NCBI GenBank assembly: GCA_046331465.1
Contig: JAXLQV010000003.1
Location: 558,001 to 622,000 of the forward strand
Direction of reading: 5' to 3'
DNA from: UBA5066 sp046331465
Lineage (GTDB): Bacteria; Acidobacteriota; Thermoanaerobaculia; UBA5066
Length of the DNA stretch: 64,000 nt
A program made the translations under genes and the position numbers. Position 1 is the first letter of the stretch; the number at the start of each line of letters is the position of its first letter. Of the stretch, positions 40,577-47,825 are shown piece by piece. The notes beneath the pieces were generated by a model. The model did no database searches. It was given only the letters and a program-made list of their open reading frames with translations, and was not told where the DNA came from.

Positions 40577-42418
40577 CTAGACGTAGTCCTTCGCCCAGCC
40601 GCGGGCGTTCCGGTTCGCGAGGACGTGGAAGCGGCGGAGCTTCTTCAGGGAGAGCGACGCCAGCGAGCCGAGGGGAAGGTAGACGATCTTCTTCCCGAGG
40701 CGGGAGGCGAAGCGTCTGAGGAGCGGGCGTGGGGGCTTCGGGGCGACGTAGACGACGCGCGGCTCGCGGGCGTAGTCGAGGGCGGCGAGGAGGAGGACCT
40801 CGGGCGCCGTGAACGGGCCGCGGTAGTCGGGGTCGCGCCAGACGTCGAAGAGTCGCCCCGGCGGCATCGTCATCAGGAACGCCCCGTAGGTGCACTCCGA
40901 GATGCCCGGGCCGACGAGCTTCTCGCCAAGCGGCGTGGCGTAGAACGCCATGTCGCTCTCCTGCCCGTGCTCTCCGAGCCACGTCGTCTTCCACGGGTAC
41001 TTCTCCGCCTCCTCGTCGAAGACGACGACGACCGAGCCCGCGCCCCCCCTCACGCGCGCCTCCTCGTAGACCCAGAGGCGCCCCTCGTGGTGGCGGCGGA
41101 GCGACTCGCGGACGTCGATGCCGTCGAGAAGGCTCGTCGTGAACGGGGCGACGCGCCGGGAGTCCTCGCCGAGGAGGCGGATCGCGCGGCGCCGGAGACG
41201 GTTCCCGAAGCGCTCGACGGCGACGTCCTCGGGAGGGAAGGAGCAGATCCCGTCGCCGAACTTCAGCTTCTTCCAGTCGCCCGGCTTCGGCTCCTTCGGG
41301 CGCCGCCGGAGCGGCAGGTCGCGGAGGCGCCGCTCCTTCCCCGGGAAGCGGCGGCGGAAGCGGACCGGCTTCCCGTCGAGGTGGAGGTCCTCGCCGGTGA
41401 GCGTGACGACGGGGAGGCTCGCCGTCCCGTCGGGCCAGGGCCAGGTCGCGCCGAGGTCGTAGACCTCCCACGCGTAGTCGTCGTCGACGACGCCGCGGGA
41501 GGCGACGACGAGCTCGTAGAAGCCGGGCGTCAGGACGTTCTCGAGGATCGCGAGGTTCCTCGAGAACTGCCGGAGGGCGCGGAAGGCGGTCCGCGGCACC
41601 TCCTCGTCGCGGCTCTTCCGGTAGCGCGCCGCCGCCTCGCGGAGGAGGCGGTCGACGACGCGGAGCGTGTCGGTCTCGCGGTCGAAGGCGAAGGCCCTCC
41701 CCGCCGCGCGCGCCCGCTCGAACGCCGCCGCGACGAACGGGATCTCGCTCATCACCTCCCGGCTCGATTCGTGCGAGAGCGCGGCGAGGCGGACCCCCTC
41801 GCGCTTCACCCGGGCGAACGGCTCGGCGAGCGGCCCGTCGAGCGCGCGGAGGAGGCCGCGGACGTGCGCCGCGCCCCCCACCCATAGGACCCGCTCGCCG
41901 GCCTCGGCGAGACGCGCGAGGCGGGCCGCCATCGCCCGCTCGCGGAGGAGGTCCGCGTCGTCGTCCGACGGCGGGAAGGCGTCGAGGAGCGCCCCGACGA
42001 ACGGCGCCGGGCCGGTGCGCGTCATCGCGTAGGGGTCGGGCACCGCCTCGCGCCGGAGCGGGTACGACCCGTCGTCGCGGTCGACGAGGTGGAGGGAGGC
42101 GCCGTTCTCGAGCGCGAGGCGCGCCGTCTCGACCATCGGCTCGTGCGGCTCGACGAGGAGATAGACGGTCTCCTCGCCGTCGGGCCAGAGCGCGACCGTG
42201 AGGAGCGGGAGCCGGAGGACGGCCCTGCGGAAGGCGTCGGCGATGGTCGACGGGAGCTCGACCGCGACGGCCGTGGGGCGGACGGCGAAGAACGCGCGCC
42301 GCACGAGGACGGCGAACTCCACCGACTGGTGGAGCGTGGGGAGGAGGAAGAGCCTCTCGCCCGCGCGGACGACGCCCGTCTCGGGATCGGGCGCGGGGTA
42401 CGGGGCGGTCGTCGTCAC
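40577..42418 (-). CDS. Protein with TraB-like N-terminal domain, MoxR partner
   Basis: 613 residues, GTG start at 42418, no signal peptide. The N-terminal 200 residues (LFLLPTLHQSVEFAVLVRRAF, AVAVELPSTI, ERAMAARLARLAEAGERVLWVGGAAHVRGL) follow the order of TraB/PrgY-like and DUF5682-like proteins, including the late G-x-A-H segment. The C-terminal 400 residues match nothing I can name; they include conserved-looking YEEARVRGGAG and PWKTTWLGEHGQESDMAFY stretches. It lies 30 bp downstream of a MoxR ATPase gene and is presumably its client or effector. Function unknown. Confidence 0.75.
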   Translation of the reverse strand: MTTTAPYPAPDPETGVVRAGERLFLLPTLHQSVEFAVLVRRAFFAVRPTAVAVELPSTIADAFRRAVLRLPLLTVALWPDGEETVYLLVEPHEPMVETARLALENGASLHLVDRDDGSYPLRREAVPDPYAMTRTGPAPFVGALLDAFPPSDDDADLLRERAMAARLARLAEAGERVLWVGGAAHVRGLLRALDGPLAEPFARVKREGVRLAALSHESSREVMSEIPFVAAAFERARAAGRAFAFDRETDTLRVVDRLLREAAARYRKSRDEEVPRTAFRALRQFSRNLAILENVLTPGFYELVVASRGVVDDDYAWEVYDLGATWPWPDGTASLPVVTLTGEDLHLDGKPVRFRRRFPGKERRLRDLPLRRRPKEPKPGDWKKLKFGDGICSFPPEDVAVERFGNRLRRRAIRLLGEDSRRVAPFTTSLLDGIDVRESLRRHHEGRLWVYEEARVRGGAGSVVVVFDEEAEKYPWKTTWLGEHGQESDMAFYATPLGEKLVGPGISECTYGAFLMTMPPGRLFDVWRDPDYRGPFTAPEVLLLAALDYAREPRVVYVAPKPPRPLLRRFASRLGKKIVYLPLGSLASLSLKKLRRFHVLANRNARGWAKDYV

Positions 42419-42448
42419 GTGCGGGTCGGGCTCGGCCGGGCGGCGGCC

Positions 42449-43312
42449 TCAGACGCGGTGCGGGCCCTGCGGGTGCGGGGAGTCCTCGCGCGGGACGGGG
42501 GCGTGGACGAGCGCCTCGTCGCCGAGGACGAAGCGGACGGCCTCGACGAGGCGCTCGCCCGGGTCGCCGCCCCCCTGCGCAAGTCGCTTCAGCGCGTAGC
42601 GCGCGACGTTGATGCCGTCGCGGACGCTGAACGGCTCGTCGGCGTCGTGCGCGCTCCGGAGGAACCGCGTCACCCAGCGGAGGAGCGCCTCGGGCGCGAA
42701 GGGGAGGTTCCCGGCGAGGATCTCGAGCTCCTCGTCCTCGTCGGGGAAGTCGACGAGGATCGTCGGCGTCAGGCGCGAGTTGACGTAGTCGGGGAGCTCG
42801 AACGTCGAGGCGTCGTCGTTCATCGTCGTGACGAACCGGAAGTCGGGATGGGCCCGGATCTTCACGCCGGCGACGATCGACTCCACCGTCCGCCGCGCGT
42901 CGAGGAGCGGCGCGAGCGAGGCCCACGACTTCTCGCTCATCCGGTTCCCCTCGTCGAGGATCGCGACGCCCCCCTTCAGCATCGCGGTGACGACGCCCGA
43001 GGCGACGTAGCGGATCTTCCCCTCGCCCGCGACGACGGGCGTGACGAGGAGGTCCTCGGGGCGCGTGTCCATCGTGGCCTGGAAGACCCACGCGGGGCGT
43101 CCGAGGCTCCTGGCCGCGGCATAGGCGAGCGTCGTCTTTCCGACGCCGGGCCTCCCGACGAGACGGGGGTGAAGCGGAAGGTCCCCCTCGTCGACGACGA
43201 GCCACGCCGCGAGGAGCTGGTCGAGGAGCTCCTTCCGCCCCTTCCATTCGAGCGGGAACTCGTCGGGGTGCGCGAGCGCGATCTCGACGCCTTCGATCAG
43301 GGCCTTTTCCAT
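42449..43312 (-). CDS. MoxR-family AAA+ ATPase
   Basis: 287 residues. Walker A GRPGVGKT (53-60), ATMDTRPEDLLVTPV (MoxR-type insertion after the P-loop), Walker B GGVAILDEGNRM (about 114-125), sensor 1 VTTMNDD. MoxR ATPases act as chaperones that mature or remodel partner proteins, usually encoded next door with VWA proteins. Here the partner is an unusual TraB-like protein and no VWA gene is present. The start has TACAAT ending 6 bp upstream and no Shine-Dalgarno. Confidence 0.92.
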   Translation of the reverse strand: MEKALIEGVEIALAHPDEFPLEWKGRKELLDQLLAAWLVVDEGDLPLHPRLVGRPGVGKTTLAYAAARSLGRPAWVFQATMDTRPEDLLVTPVVAGEGKIRYVASGVVTAMLKGGVAILDEGNRMSEKSWASLAPLLDARRTVESIVAGVKIRAHPDFRFVTTMNDDASTFELPDYVNSRLTPTILVDFPDEDEELEILAGNLPFAPEALLRWVTRFLRSAHDADEPFSVRDGINVARYALKRLAQGGGDPGERLVEAVRFVLGDEALVHAPVPREDSPHPQGPHRV

Positions 43313-43318
43313 GGATCG

Positions 43319-43324
43319 ATTGTA
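43319..43324 (-). promoter_or_regulatory. -10 hexamer TACAAT of the MoxR operon, leaderless type
   Basis: TACAAT, one of the best -10 matches in the window, ends 6 bp before the ATG at 43312 on the minus strand. Confidence 0.6.
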
Positions 43325-43352
43325 GGTGGACGCGCCGGGGGCCCCTTTTCCG

Positions 43353-43431
43353 GTGTCCGGCGTGTCCCAGGGCCCCGCGTCGGCCGCGATTCCGTGTCTC
43401 CGGACACACCGCGGACACGTCCCGGAGACAC
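43353..43431. promoter_or_regulatory. Enhancer-like GTGTC/GACAC site cluster B
   Basis: Half-sites GTGTC at 43353, 43362 and 43394 and GACAC at 43403, 43414 and 43427. GTGTC-TCCG-GACAC at 43394-43407 is a perfect palindrome. The cluster sits about 76-155 bp upstream of the sigma-54 -12 element of the first five-cysteine gene. It also lies upstream of the divergent MoxR gene. Confidence 0.65.
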
Positions 43432-43493
43432 GGCCCTATTCCGGAATCGCGCGCAAACGACCACTGGACAGACATTTACGATCGCCGGTCCGC

Positions 43494-43509
43494 TGGCCCT
43501 GCGGTTGCG
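43494..43509 (+). promoter_or_regulatory. Sigma-54 promoter of first five-cysteine gene
   Basis: TGGCCC-TGCGG-TTGCG with the invariant GG (43495-43496) and GC (43507-43508) 10 bp apart. The ATG begins 12 bp after the GC, so the predicted transcript start falls at the start codon itself. Confidence 0.72.
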
Positions 43510-43520
43510 ACAGGGGGGGC

Positions 43521-44153
43521 ATGAAGCGCAGCAGCAACCCCGCCGCCCCGGTCCTCTACGGCGCCGTTCTCCTTGTCGCGGTCGCGACGGCCGGACCCGC
43601 CTCTGCGCAGAAGGCCGCGTTCACCGGCTCCGAGTACGCGACGGCCCCCTCGAGCTGCCAGGGGATGCCCCCGGCCGGCAGCTCGGTCAACGCGGGCGAC
43701 GCGCGCTGCGGCGACTCGGGCTCCTGGGAGGCCCTCCCCGCGTCCACCGTGTCGTGCCTGCAGGACGCGACGCGGCAGCACCTCCTCGACCGCTTCCGGA
43801 AGGGCGAGATCGCGGTCGGCCCGAACGCCTCGACGGCGCAGGCCGAGTTCCGGCTGAAGAACCGCGGCGTGACCGTCCGGCAGTACGCCTGGCCGGTCTG
43901 GGTCGACGCGGCCTCCAGCCGGAAGGCCCCCTACGGCGGCTGCACGGCCGGCCTCGCCCTCCCCGGCGAGGTCCGCGTCAGCCTCCGGGAAGGGGAGCAG
44001 CGGGCGCGCACGCTCATCGCCCAGGAGACGGCGAACAACCTCCTCGCCTTCGCCCTCGACCGGGCCGAGCTCGGCGACGACGCGCAGGTCGTCGACGCGG
44101 CCGTGAGCCAGGCTCTCGACGCCTGCTCCTCCCTCCCTTACATCGGCAACTGA
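43521..44153 (+). CDS. Secreted five-cysteine protein, first of paralogous pair
   Basis: 210 residues with a Sec signal peptide (1-29, ending ASAQ). Five Cys (46, 63, 79, 141, 202) align one for one with those of the paralogue encoded downstream. Shared blocks are VSC.Q..TRQ.L, YAWPVW, GGC.AGLA, E.RVSLR.G..R, ETANN and an AC...PY end. I know no family with this pattern. An odd number of conserved cysteines in an exported protein could allow one intermolecular disulfide or a cofactor thiolate. It is preceded by a sigma-54 promoter and a dense enhancer-like cluster, and followed by a strong terminator. Function unknown. Confidence 0.8.
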   Translation: MKRSSNPAAPVLYGAVLLVAVATAGPASAQKAAFTGSEYATAPSSCQGMPPAGSSVNAGDARCGDSGSWEALPASTVSCLQDATRQHLLDRFRKGEIAVGPNASTAQAEFRLKNRGVTVRQYAWPVWVDAASSRKAPYGGCTAGLALPGEVRVSLREGEQRARTLIAQETANNLLAFALDRAELGDDAQVVDAAVSQALDACSSLPYIGN

Positions 44154-44220
44154 ACGAGTCTCCCGTCCGGTGGATCGCGCCGGACGTTCCGCGAAGGGAG
44201 CGACTCGACCCTCCCTCGCC

Positions 44221-44257
44221 CCGGGGGATCCGGCAACGGATCCCCCGGTTTCTTTCC
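44221..44257 (+). terminator. Terminator after first five-cysteine gene
   Basis: A perfect 11-bp stem CCGGGGGATCC / GGATCCCCCGG with a GGCAAC loop and TTTCTTTCC after it. It isolates the first five-cysteine gene, so the second depends on its own promoter. Confidence 0.88.
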
Positions 44258-44266
44258 TTCGGGCGG

Positions 44267-44331
44267 ATGTCGCGGACACGTCCCCGGCCCCGGCGTGTGC
44301 CGGGACACACGCGCGGACATGCTCCTGACAC
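44267..44331. promoter_or_regulatory. Enhancer-like GTGTC/GACAC site cluster C
   Basis: ATGTC-GCG-GACAC at 44267-44279, GTGTG-CCGG-GACAC at 44295-44308, and further GACAT and GACAC half-sites at 44316 and 44327. The cluster is about 80-140 bp upstream of the -12 element of the second five-cysteine gene, matching clusters A and B in sequence and placement. Confidence 0.65.
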
Positions 44332-44395
44332 ACGACGCGCGCGCCACGACCAGGGCAAGTAACTCTCCAACAACAACTTGCACGGGGGCCGCCCC

Positions 44396-44411
44396 TGGCC
44401 CTCCGGTTGCA
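44396..44411 (+). promoter_or_regulatory. Sigma-54 promoter of second five-cysteine gene
   Basis: TGGCCC-TCCGG-TTGCA, GG (44397-44398) and GC (44409-44410) 10 bp apart. Again exactly 12 bp separate the GC from the ATG, as in the first paralogue. Confidence 0.75.
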
Positions 44412-44422
44412 ATTCCAGGGGC

Positions 44423-45109
44423 ATGAAGCGCAACCGGACCTCCTCCCCCGCCCTCCGGTCTCTCGGCGTCGTCTTCGTCTCCCTGGCCCTGACGGCCCGC
44501 AGCGCCGCCGCGCAGGAGGCCTACCGAACGGCCTCCCCCTCGGGCGACAAGAAGACGACGTGGAGCCCCGAGGCGCACGAGACGACCGCGAGCGAGCTCC
44601 CCTGCTCCAGAGAGTCCACCGAGTCCGAGCCGCCCGCGGTCGTGAAGCCGGGCTCCGACTCCTGCGGGGCCGCGGGGAGCTACGTCCCGGTCCCGGCCGC
44701 GGTCGTCAGCTGCATGCAGGCCGAGACGCGGCAGTACCTCTGGGAGCTCTACCAGCTCGGCGGGCTCAGGCCCGGGACGAAGCTCTCGGCGGCCCAGGTC
44801 GAGTCGCGGATCCTCTCGTTCCCCATCCCGGTCCAGATGTACGCGTGGCCGGTCTACCTCCAGCTCGGCGCCGAGAACGGCCAGCCGTGGTCCGGCTGCG
44901 CCGCGGGGATCGCCTGGCAGAACGAGATCTGGGTCAGCATGCGGGACGGCGCCGAGCGCGGGGCGAAGCTCGTGGCCTGGGAGACGGCGAACAACATCGT
45001 CGCGTGGGGGCTCGGCCGGCACGACCTCGGCGACAGCGCGACGGTCATCGGCGGCGCGACGAACCGGGCCTGGGCGGTCTGCACGGCGACCCCCTACGCG
45101 ATGCGCTGA
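44423..45109 (+). CDS. Secreted five-cysteine protein, second of paralogous pair
   Basis: 228 residues with a signal peptide (1-30, ending SAAAQ). Cys at 61, 81, 97, 159 and 220 match the five of the upstream paralogue. The shared core runs from VSCMQAETRQYL through YAWPVY, SGCAAGIA, EIWVSMRDG, ETANNI and CTATPY. The segment before the first cysteine is longer and more variable. It is expressed from its own sigma-54 promoter and ends in a strong terminator. The family is unknown to me; the exported location follows from the signal peptide. Confidence 0.8.
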   Translation: MKRNRTSSPALRSLGVVFVSLALTARSAAAQEAYRTASPSGDKKTTWSPEAHETTASELPCSRESTESEPPAVVKPGSDSCGAAGSYVPVPAAVVSCMQAETRQYLWELYQLGGLRPGTKLSAAQVESRILSFPIPVQMYAWPVYLQLGAENGQPWSGCAAGIAWQNEIWVSMRDGAERGAKLVAWETANNIVAWGLGRHDLGDSATVIGGATNRAWAVCTATPYAMR

Positions 45110-45140
45110 GCGGCGGCAGGGAGGAGGCCCCGGGTCCGGG

Positions 45141-45173
45141 GGAGGGGGCGCGCCGCGCCCCCTCCTTTCGTTT
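45141..45173 (+). terminator. Terminator after second five-cysteine gene
   Basis: An 11-bp stem GGAGGGGGCGC / GCGCCCCCTCC with a 3-nt loop, then TTTCGTTT. Confidence 0.85.
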
Positions 45174-45177
45174 CCCG

Positions 45178-45183
45178 TAACCT
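45178..45183 (+). promoter_or_regulatory. -10 hexamer TAACCT, leaderless type
   Basis: TAACCT ends 6 bp before the ATG of the penicillin-acylase-family gene and directly follows the terminator of the previous unit. Confidence 0.5.
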
Positions 45184-45189
45184 CCGCGG

Positions 45190-47481
45190 ATGCGACGCGT
45201 CGTCCGCCGGGCCCTCGCGGGGCTCCTCGCCCTCGCCCTCCTCCTCGGCCTCGCCCTCCTCGTCCTCGTGAGGCGGAACCTGCCGGGACGCGACGGCGGA
45301 CGGATCGCTTCCCTCGACGCGGCGGCGACGGCCGACCTGGACGACCGGGGCGTCGCGACCGTCCGCGCGGCGACGGTCGAGGACGCGCTGCGCGTGCAGG
45401 GCTTCCTGACCGCGCGCGAGCGGGCGTTCCAGCTCGAGATCCTCCGCAGGACCGCCGCGGGCCGGCTCGCGGAGCTCTTCGGAGCCTCCGCGCTCCCGCT
45501 CGACCGGAAGCACCGCCTCTACGGTTTCGCGCGGGTCGCCGAGGCGGCCGTGCCGCTCCTCCCCGCGCGCGAAAGGGCCGACCTCGAAGCGTACGCCGAG
45601 GGAGTGAACGCCGGTTTCGCGTCGCGGCGCGGGCGGCTCGGACTCGAGTTCGCGCTCCTCCGGACGGAGCCCGGGACGTGGCGCCCGGCCGACTCGGTCT
45701 CGGTCCTCCTCCTGATGTACGAGCAGCTCACGGACGACACCGGGGCGGACACCGGGATGGAGGAGCTCGCGCGCCTTCCCGAGCCGATCCGGGCGTTCCT
45801 CGCCCCGAGGGCGACCGCGGACGACGTCCTCCTCGTCCCCGACGCGATCCCGCCCGGCCCGCCGCCGCTCCCGGTCCTCGACGCGGGCGCCCTCCGCGCT
45901 CTCCCGCAGGCGGCGCGCCTCGCGGCGCCGGAGGAGGAGGGCGTCGCCGGCTCGAACGCCTTCGCGATCTCGGGTTCGCTCACGAGGAGCGGGAAGCCGA
46001 TCCTCGCGGGAGACCCGCACCTCGGGCTCGAGATGCCGGGCATCTGGCTCCCGATGCGCTTCGCCGTCGCCGGCCGGACGGCCGAGGGGGTGACGCTCCC
46101 GGGCCTTCCCGCGCTGACGATCGGCCGGACCGACCTCGTCGCCTGGAGCTTCACGAACCTCGAAGCCGACGTGCAGGACCTCTTCCGGGAGCGGATCGAG
46201 AACGGCCGCGCCCGCCGGGGAGAGGGCTTCGAGAAGGTCGCGGAGCGGACGGAGACGATCCGCGTCCGGGGCGGGAAGGAGGAGACGCTCGTCGTGAGGT
46301 CGACGTCGAACGGACCGCTCCTCGAAGGCGACCTCGCGCTCCGCTGGACGGCGCTCGACCCGGCGAACCTCTGCGTCCCGAACGGCGACTTCCTGCGGGC
46401 GGCCGACGAGGCCGCGTTCCTCGCGACGTTCGACGCGTTCACCGGGCCGCCGCAGAACGTCGTCTGGGCGTCGGCCTCGGGCGCGATCGGGTGGCGCCCC
46501 GCCGGGCTCCTCCCGCGGCGGCGCGAGGGGACCGACGGGAGCGTTCCGTACGACGCGGCGGACCCGGCGAACGGCTGGAGGGGCTTCGTGCCGATGTCGG
46601 ACCTGCCGCGCGTCGTCGACCCTCCGGAGGGGTTCGTCGTGACCGCGAACCAGAGGACGATCGGGACGTCGTTCGGCACGGTCGTCTCCGCCGACTGGGG
46701 GCACCCGGGCCGGGCGCGGCGGATCCGCGACCTGCTCCGCGGGAGGAAAGCCGCGGGGACTCCGATGACGCGCGCCGACGCCGAGGCGATCCAGCTCGAC
46801 GAGCGCTCGGAGACGATGCGCCGGACCGCCGCCGCGCTCCGGCCGTTCCTCCCGGCCGACCTCGCACGCCTCCTCGACGGCTGGGACGGCACGGCCGACG
46901 CGTCGAGCGCGCGCTACCTCGTCGCACGCGCCCTCCGCCGGGCTGTTCGCGAGAAGGCGCTCGCGGCCTGGAAGGCGCCCGCCGTCCGCTGGCACCTCGA
47001 GGGGGACAACTGGAACGACCTCCTCGAGGCTGGCGACGCGGCGTTCCGCGCCGCGGGCCTCGGCCCGAGGGACGCCTTCCTGGCGGGCGCGGCGGCCGAC
47101 GCCGTTTCCGCGCTCGAGGAGCGCTGGGGAAAGGAGCGCGCGCGGTGGACCTGGGGAGAGGCGAACCGCCTCGCGGCCCGGCACCCTCTCGGGAGGGTTC
47201 CCGGCCTCTCGTGGCTCTTCGACCCGCCCCGGCCGCAGCAGCCGGGCGCGCCGGGGACTCCCCGCGCGGCGTCGCCTTCGTTCGGGCAGTCGCTCCGCTG
47301 GATCGTCGACTGGGGCGCCCCGGAGGAGGCGACGCTCGTCGTGCCGTTCGGCGTCTCGGGACACGTCGGCTCGCCGAACCGTCTCGACCAGCTGCCCTAC
47401 TGGAGAGAGGGCGACCCCGGCGGCAGGGCGACGCGGCTGTCGCGCCCGCCGTCGGGGGAGCCGATCCGGTTCAGCCCTTGA
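45190..47481 (+). CDS. Penicillin acylase family (Ntn hydrolase) protein
   Basis: 763 residues, normal for the unprocessed precursor. An N-terminal membrane or signal segment (about 8-28) targets it to the periplasm. The autocatalytic site is EEEGVAGSNAFA: cleavage between Gly254 and Ser255 would leave Ser255 as N-terminal nucleophile, with SNAFAISGSLTRSGKPILAGDPHL as the standard start of the beta chain. The family hydrolyses amide bonds of penicillins, acyl-homoserine lactones and related compounds. The substrate is not predictable. The 3' end overlaps the convergent ArsC-like gene by 11 bp. Confidence 0.92.
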   Translation: MRRVVRRALAGLLALALLLGLALLVLVRRNLPGRDGGRIASLDAAATADLDDRGVATVRAATVEDALRVQGFLTARERAFQLEILRRTAAGRLAELFGASALPLDRKHRLYGFARVAEAAVPLLPARERADLEAYAEGVNAGFASRRGRLGLEFALLRTEPGTWRPADSVSVLLLMYEQLTDDTGADTGMEELARLPEPIRAFLAPRATADDVLLVPDAIPPGPPPLPVLDAGALRALPQAARLAAPEEEGVAGSNAFAISGSLTRSGKPILAGDPHLGLEMPGIWLPMRFAVAGRTAEGVTLPGLPALTIGRTDLVAWSFTNLEADVQDLFRERIENGRARRGEGFEKVAERTETIRVRGGKEETLVVRSTSNGPLLEGDLALRWTALDPANLCVPNGDFLRAADEAAFLATFDAFTGPPQNVVWASASGAIGWRPAGLLPRRREGTDGSVPYDAADPANGWRGFVPMSDLPRVVDPPEGFVVTANQRTIGTSFGTVVSADWGHPGRARRIRDLLRGRKAAGTPMTRADAEAIQLDERSETMRRTAAALRPFLPADLARLLDGWDGTADASSARYLVARALRRAVREKALAAWKAPAVRWHLEGDNWNDLLEAGDAAFRAAGLGPRDAFLAGAAADAVSALEERWGKERARWTWGEANRLAARHPLGRVPGLSWLFDPPRPQQPGAPGTPRAASPSFGQSLRWIVDWGAPEEATLVVPFGVSGHVGSPNRLDQLPYWREGDPGGRATRLSRPPSGEPIRFSP

Positions 47482-47803
47482 GGAGGGTGTCGAGCGTCTC
47501 GGGATGGAAGCCGACGAGGAGCTTCTTCCCGACGCGGAGCATCGGGGCCCGGTAGTTCCCCGTCGGGCCCCTGAGGTCGTCGAGGGAGACCGCCTTCGCG
47601 GCGGACGTGACGGCCTTCTTCCCCTTCGCGACGACGACCTCGTCGACCGAGGCGAGGAGCGCCTTCACGTCCGCGTCCTGCATCGGCGCGGCCTTCGAGG
47701 AACGCTCTTCCGAGACCTTCGCCTTCGTCCTGTCGAGCACCTCACGGGTGCGTGCGCAGGACACTCACCCCGGGCGCTGGTAGTAGAAGCCGACGTTCGC
47801 CAT
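47471..47803 (-). CDS. ArsC-like selenoprotein with UxxC motif (in-frame UGA)
   Basis: 110 residues if UGA at 47767-47765 is read as selenocysteine (residue 13). The ATG at 47803 has a strong AAGGAGGAG site and encodes MANVGFYYQRPG, then Sec, then VSCARTREVLDR, giving a Sec13-V-S-Cys16 redox motif at the place of the CxxC of thioredoxin-fold ArsC/Spx-like proteins. The remainder has the family RGPTGNYRAPMLRVGKKLLVGF segment with the conserved Arg and cis-Pro region. Starting after the UGA would cut off the first strand and half the active site. A SECIS-like hairpin follows the UGA. It probably acts in redox or detoxification; the gene follows the M20 peptidase gene by 22 bp. Confidence 0.85.
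47727..47762 (-). promoter_or_regulatory. Bacterial SECIS-like hairpin
   Basis: Two nt after the UGA, GUCCUG pairs with CAGGAC; inside, GCACC pairs with GGUGC around a CGUGA loop containing GU. The upper stem begins 13 nt after the UGA, inside the spacing known for bacterial SECIS elements. All of it lies within the coding region. Confidence 0.72.
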
Positions 47804-47825
47804 TCCGCTCCTCCTTCTCCCCCCG

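Noticed and set aside
43353..44331. GTGTC/GACAC clusters as terminators or transposon ends
   Set aside because: The half-sites are irregularly spaced, lack long stems with U tracts, and occur upstream of sigma-54 elements; no transposase is present.
47471..47803. Pseudogene or frameshift explanation for the ArsC-like gene
   Set aside because: The frame is intact on both sides of a single TGA, the ribosome site is strong, and the TGA falls exactly at the redox motif with a SECIS-like hairpin after it.
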